Positions 39,936-42,572 of a DNA stretch of 42,572 nucleotides are shown here, in pieces. The position numbers and the translations under genes are program-made. Source of the DNA: Sphaeroforma sirkka (Eukaryota > Opisthokonta > Ichthyosporea > Ichthyophonida). The stretch covers positions 82,501-125,072 of the forward strand of contig LUCW03000318.1 of the NCBI GenBank assembly GCA_001586965.3, in the 5' to 3' direction. The notes beneath the pieces were generated by a model. It made no database searches. It saw only the letters and a program-made list of their open reading frames with translations, and had not been told where the DNA came from. Each line of letters begins with the position of its first letter. Position 1 is the first letter of the stretch.

Positions 39936-40061
39936 CATGTGTATTATAAATATATATAGATATATATATATATATATTTCCATATGCATATATATATATA
40001 TATATATTTTTTTATATATATATATATATTTTATATTTAAATATACATACACGTATACACA

Positions 40062-40096
<35 letters not shown>

Positions 40097-40983
40097 ATGA
40101 TGTGTGTGTTTATAAATTCATACAACACAAAAGCCAACACATATAAAATATTTATATGGATATACATGTATATAAAATATAAGAGTAATATAACATATGT
40201 ACATATAAACATATAATATAATGTATATGCGTGTATAATATGTATGCATGCGTATATAATAATATAATATAATAATTGGTAATGTAATATATAATAATAT
40301 AATAATAATAATAATAACAACAATAATAATAATATGTATGTAACATGCATACATGCATAATACATAATAATAACATATGTATAACATATAATAATGTATG
40401 TATAATAATAATAATGATGATGTGGTTTTATAAAGTTCATACAACACAAAAAAAGCACGTATAAGTATGTATAATATATGTATGCACATGCATATGCATA
40501 ATATATTATTATAGCCATATTATAATGTAATAATATGTAATATACATGTATAATACATAATAATAAATATGCGTGTATGTATGTAATATTATGTATATGT
40601 ATATATAATATATATATGGAACGATACATAACATGATTACATGTTAATACATATGGTCTGAGAGTATAATAATAATAAATAAAAAACAAATGCGTATACA
40701 TGCAATGTGTGTTGTATCATAATATACATAATGAATAATATATATATAAAGAAAACATGTATATGTGTGAGGCATATGTTTATATATATATAAATAAAAT
40801 GCACATATGTATGTGAAGTATGGCATATATATATATGTAATGGTAATATATAAAATATATATGTATAATAATATAATATATATATATATATATATATGAT
40901 ATATATATATATAATCATATATTATCTATTTTTACATATATATATATATGGATGGATGGATATGTTTGCATATATATATGGAT

Positions 40984-41048
<65 letters not shown>

Positions 41049-41775
41049 TATAAAATACACGTATATATCACAATATATATATATGTATATATGTATATGC
41101 ATAGTAATTTGTTGTACTTGTGTATATATCGCCGATTACAATCTCTATTTAAGTAAAAAACGTAGCACCACCACCTGTTCGCATTTCCGCTTGCGGCTTA
41201 CGAGTGTTTTCAAGAATATACCATACTATCGGCTTTCTTTCAGCCCTTAAATTAAAACTAAATTCATACGACAGCAATGCGAATTTCCCACGCAGGGTGG
41301 AACTTATGGACTCATACCTTGAATTAAGTTGCACTCGGACTACCGAGAATTCCAATATTATACTGGGCCATCGGTAGTCGAGACCATTTATTTGATCATT
41401 TGTAGTTGAACGGTCACTACTCGAGCTAACACATACATGGTAAGCACCAATCGACGTTGCCATACATGTATTTCCCCCTTGGAGGCCTTCAGTTTCATCA
41501 GCTTTCCGATCATAGATCAAACGTGTAGTAGACTCGCGATCATTGATAGCTACCTTTCCAAGGCAACACTCCGTGTGGTTGAAAGCGGCTGGCTGTTTGT
41601 AGAATTGAATCCGTGGGAACTCTACGTCAGCGTAGTCGAAATGACTATCGTAGTTCAACAGACTATTGCTAGTAACATACAGAAATATGAGACATACAAT
41701 AGTCAACGGACTGCACGCCCGCCACACATGTAACGCCATAACCGCTCTCTCTCGTTTCCGTCGAACAGCGCACAC
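34919..41775 (-). CDS. Type II membrane SGNH/PC-esterase-like protein (NXPE-like), multi-exon
   Basis: Minus-strand exons assembled from splice consensus and phase: 41775-41202, 39499-39360, 38848-38762, 38262-38171, 38131-37918, 37840-37752, 37634-37586, 37383-37270, 37186-37158, 36496-36271, 35559-35469, 35425-35307, 35271-35248, 35122-35015 and 34978-34919. The protein has a signal anchor, a possible Ig/filamin-like module, then an SGNH hydrolase-type domain with a GDSI serine motif, a [12 protein letters not shown] block and a late DTWHP motif. N-glycosylation sequons in the lumenal part fit a Golgi or surface location. NXPE and CASD1-type PC-esterases are acyl-transfer or esterase relatives acting on glycans; the substrate here cannot be read. 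Two joints remain open: 38761-38263, where phases 0 and 1 do not meet, and 36270-35560. Confidence 0.78.
35643..35720 (-). CDS. Candidate exon 11, frame uncertain
   Basis: A 26-codon segment, phase 0-0, reads [16 protein letters not shown] and [10 protein letters not shown] before a donor GTTACA. A second frame from an upstream acceptor CTGAG ([14 protein letters not shown]) fits the phase of exon 10 better. Only one can be right, and a linking exon may be hidden in the minisatellite region. Confidence 0.35.
35821..36070. repeat. 54-bp minisatellite, 4.6 copies
   Basis: The GTATTAACTCTCAATAATA unit starts at 35841, 35895, 35949, 36003 and 36057, an exact 54-bp period. Because 54 is a multiple of three, both strands show open frames with an 18-residue period. 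It lies in intron DNA of the esterase-like gene. Confidence 0.92.
36073..36258. repeat. Direct repeat of about 62 bp, two copies 124 bp apart
   Basis: 36073-36134 and 36197-36258 share GACTCACAGCCCAG, AAGCG.AGCATAC and CACCCACCGCCAGA with scattered differences. Between them lies a telomere-like AACCCTAACCCCTAAAAC (36137-36154). The second copy ends beside the splice donor of the exon 36496-36271. Confidence 0.85.
36271..36496 (-). CDS. Exon 10: SGNH block III (GLHD)
   Basis: The exon starts after TAATTTCCAG in phase 0 and ends at AGAG|GTGAGT in phase 1. It encodes [20 protein letters not shown], then [20 protein letters not shown] and [18 protein letters not shown] hydrophobic strand ending in G-x-H-D is the PC-esterase/SGNH block III, where other SGNH enzymes have GxND. 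The following helix with RR and spacing to Pro resembles NXPE proteins. This is one of the best supported exons of the gene. Confidence 0.82.
36535..37140. repeat. (TA)n-rich intron
   Basis: The intron between the exons ending at 37158 and starting at 36496 is almost entirely TA/ATAC microsatellite, with several runs above 30 bp. Open frames rich in Tyr and Ile here are artefacts of the repeat. Confidence 0.93.
37158..37840 (-). CDS. Exons 6-9: region between SGNH blocks I and III
   Basis: The exons are 37840-37752 (phase 1-0, donor [28 protein letters not shown]), 37634-37586 (0-1; [16 protein letters not shown], weakest, donor GTTTGG), 37383-37270 (1-1, acceptor TTACTCTCAG and donor [29 protein letters not shown]) and 37186-37158 (1-0; CTTTILAPR). 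The phases run unbroken from the GDS exon to the next block. The 37383-37270 exon has near-ideal splice signals. Confidence 0.65.
37918..38262 (-). CDS. Exons 4-5: GDS catalytic-serine block
   Basis: Exon 38262-38171 encodes [20 protein letters not shown]. Exon 38131-37918 encodes [38 protein letters not shown] and ends [18 protein letters not shown]. The FGDS motif after a hydrophobic strand, preceded by W..P.GC and a conserved-type Cys, is SGNH/PC-esterase block I with the nucleophile Ser. NQS and NET are glycosylation sequons. The two exons are in the same frame and are separated by an in-frame TGA that a 39-nt intron (38170-38132) would remove; its donor GTTCAG is weak. Confidence 0.77.
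38270..38640. repeat. AT-rich intron with (AT)n tract
   Basis: The DNA is AT-rich, with a pure (AT)n run at about 38598-38633 and ATACATA-type variants around it, inside an intron of the esterase-like gene. Confidence 0.85.
38762..39499 (-). CDS. Exons 2-3: possible Ig/filamin-like module
   Basis: Exon 39499-39360 (phase 1-0, donor AAG|GTATTT) encodes [14 protein letters not shown] and then [20 protein letters not shown]. This resembles the start of the filamin/Ig-like module of NXPE proteins, where a Pro-containing strand precedes 'GD.L.l.V.a.D'. Exon 38848-38762 (phase 0-0, donor CAA|GTATGT) encodes [20 protein letters not shown] and VVDCNPGQ. The expected 'YGGDF' motif is missing; an unsplit segment near 38910 reads LHGGGTSE, so a small exon may be mis-assigned here. 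Confidence 0.6.
39500..41201 (-). other. First intron of the esterase-like gene, microsatellite-rich
   Basis: This 1.7-kb intron lies between the signal-anchor exon and the next exon. From about 39830 to 41110 it is built of TA runs, AAT/ATAATA runs and GGAT repeats near 40950-40990. An inner repeat, GTTTATAAA followed by TCATACAACACAAAA, occurs near 40107 and, as TTTTATAAAG plus the same block, near 40424. No coding exon was seen in it. Confidence 0.7.
41202..41775 (-). CDS. First exon: cytosolic tail, signal anchor, lumenal stem
   Basis: Translation from ATG at 41775 starts [12 protein letters not shown], a short basic tail, followed by a hydrophobic segment ([15 protein letters not shown]), which is typical of a type II signal anchor. 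A second Met (MALHVW) is 12 codons in. The lumenal part includes an NHT sequon followed by CC. The exon ends at ACTC|GTAAGC (41202). A later donor, ACAG|GTGGTG at 41175, has the same phase. The strong TM plus stem supports a secretory-pathway protein. Confidence 0.78.
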
Positions 41776-42572
41776 CTCTTAAGTTTTTTAAAGAAATAAA
41801 ACACGTCTCCTACAGTGCAAAACATAGTCTTCTAAAATACAGATACAAAAAGGCAAAAGCGTGACAGACAGACGGAGATGACAATAAAATCTGGAGGGAC
41901 TTCAGCCTGCGCCTTCAATGATAAAAGTACATGCCATATGTATCTACATATGCACAAATCAACAATAAATACCATAGAAACAGCTCAGTGAAGTTGATTC
42001 GTGCTTTCTGGCGGATTGCAGTGTTTGAGAATGCAAGATTCGATGTTTGAGATTCATTGGAGTACATACATAGGCTCTGTGGATTCGAAATCCAAAAATC
42101 ATGCGATCAATTCTTTTGCTTGTGGCCGAGTCTCTGAACTTCTGAAGTCTGAGAGACTGAGACCGTCTCTCAACTTGTGCTTTTATTTGAAAAAAAAGGT
42201 TTGCAAGTCCCAACTGTTTGAACGAAGTTTGAAGCTAACCTTATTACGTTTACCGTTAAAAAACGCAAAAACAATCGACAACAGAAAAATAAGCGTTTAC
42301 GTTAGCTGTATACTTTAACATAGCCTTCTGAAAATAGAACAACTGTACATATTTTTTAAATATTTTCATATTCGATTTTTAAAAAAGGCAATATTTTGTA
42401 TGTTTGTTTTTGCCTGACATCATGCTAACTAATGCTAATTAACTATCTAAACGATTGTTTACAGTATTAATACACCTACTAGGTTACATATAGCTAGTGG
42501 TATGGTTATGTGTTTGTTTGAATTGCTGTGTTTGAATGATTGCTGTGAAACGAATTCTCGACAGCATGTCGT
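41776..42572. other. Upstream region of the esterase-like gene
   Basis: Presumed promoter and 5' flank. No TATA box or other motif stands out, and no gene is recognised. Overlapping open frames on both strands at 41959-42318 lack any family match. Several poly-A and poly-T runs are present. Confidence 0.45.

Noticed and set aside
36518-41110. Tyr/Ile-rich open frames in TA-rich DNA
   Set aside because: Pure products of (TA)n and AAT microsatellites within introns.

Overview
The window looks like nuclear DNA of a eukaryote. It carries intron-rich genes with GT..AG splice junctions that keep phase, long (TA)n tracts, several minisatellites and a 21-kb satellite array. Both genes I could build are on the minus strand and have domain architectures known from animals and their unicellular relatives. 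Poly-Gln/poly-Pro tails, introns of only about 36-50 nt next to kilobase introns, and TTTAGGG-like motifs fit a protist-type genome. A unicellular holozoan such as an ichthyosporean is my guess; the sequence does not prove it.

Layout. (1) 40-9,645 (minus): a multi-exon gene for a nuclear transcription-elongation-type protein. A TFIIS central domain (TFS2M; exons 9,645-8,433) is followed by a long acidic, low-complexity linker, a SPOC domain (exons 3,155-2,278) and a 588-codon Gln/Pro-rich tail ending in a stop at 40-42. This matches the DIDO1/PHF3/SPOCD1/Bye1 family. The 5' end is unresolved; weaker candidate exons lie at 9,937-9,890 and 11,195-11,133. (2) 9,650-12,868: gene-poor DNA with a 20-bp minisatellite, a perfect 22-bp-arm hairpin and a GA microsatellite. 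(3) 12,869-33,638: one uninterrupted tandem array of a 37-bp monomer, about 560 copies. It is organised into dimers and trimers (74/111 bp), with a different compound unit at the left edge. (4) 33,640-34,900: short repeats and minus-strand Cys-rich (zinc-finger-like) candidate exons. (5) 34,919-41,775 (minus): a second multi-exon gene. It encodes a type II membrane-anchored SGNH/PC-esterase-like protein with a GDS serine motif, a GLHD block and a DxxH-type C-terminal motif, similar in layout to NXPE-family proteins. Its introns are packed with TA repeats and a 54-bp minisatellite. (6) 41,776-42,572: presumed upstream DNA of that gene; no gene recognised.

The two genes lie head-to-tail on the minus strand and are not obviously linked in function: one acts with RNA polymerase II in the nucleus, the other probably in the secretory pathway. 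The satellite is either between the genes or, if the Cys-rich exons at 34.4-34.8 kb belong to the first gene, inside one of its introns.
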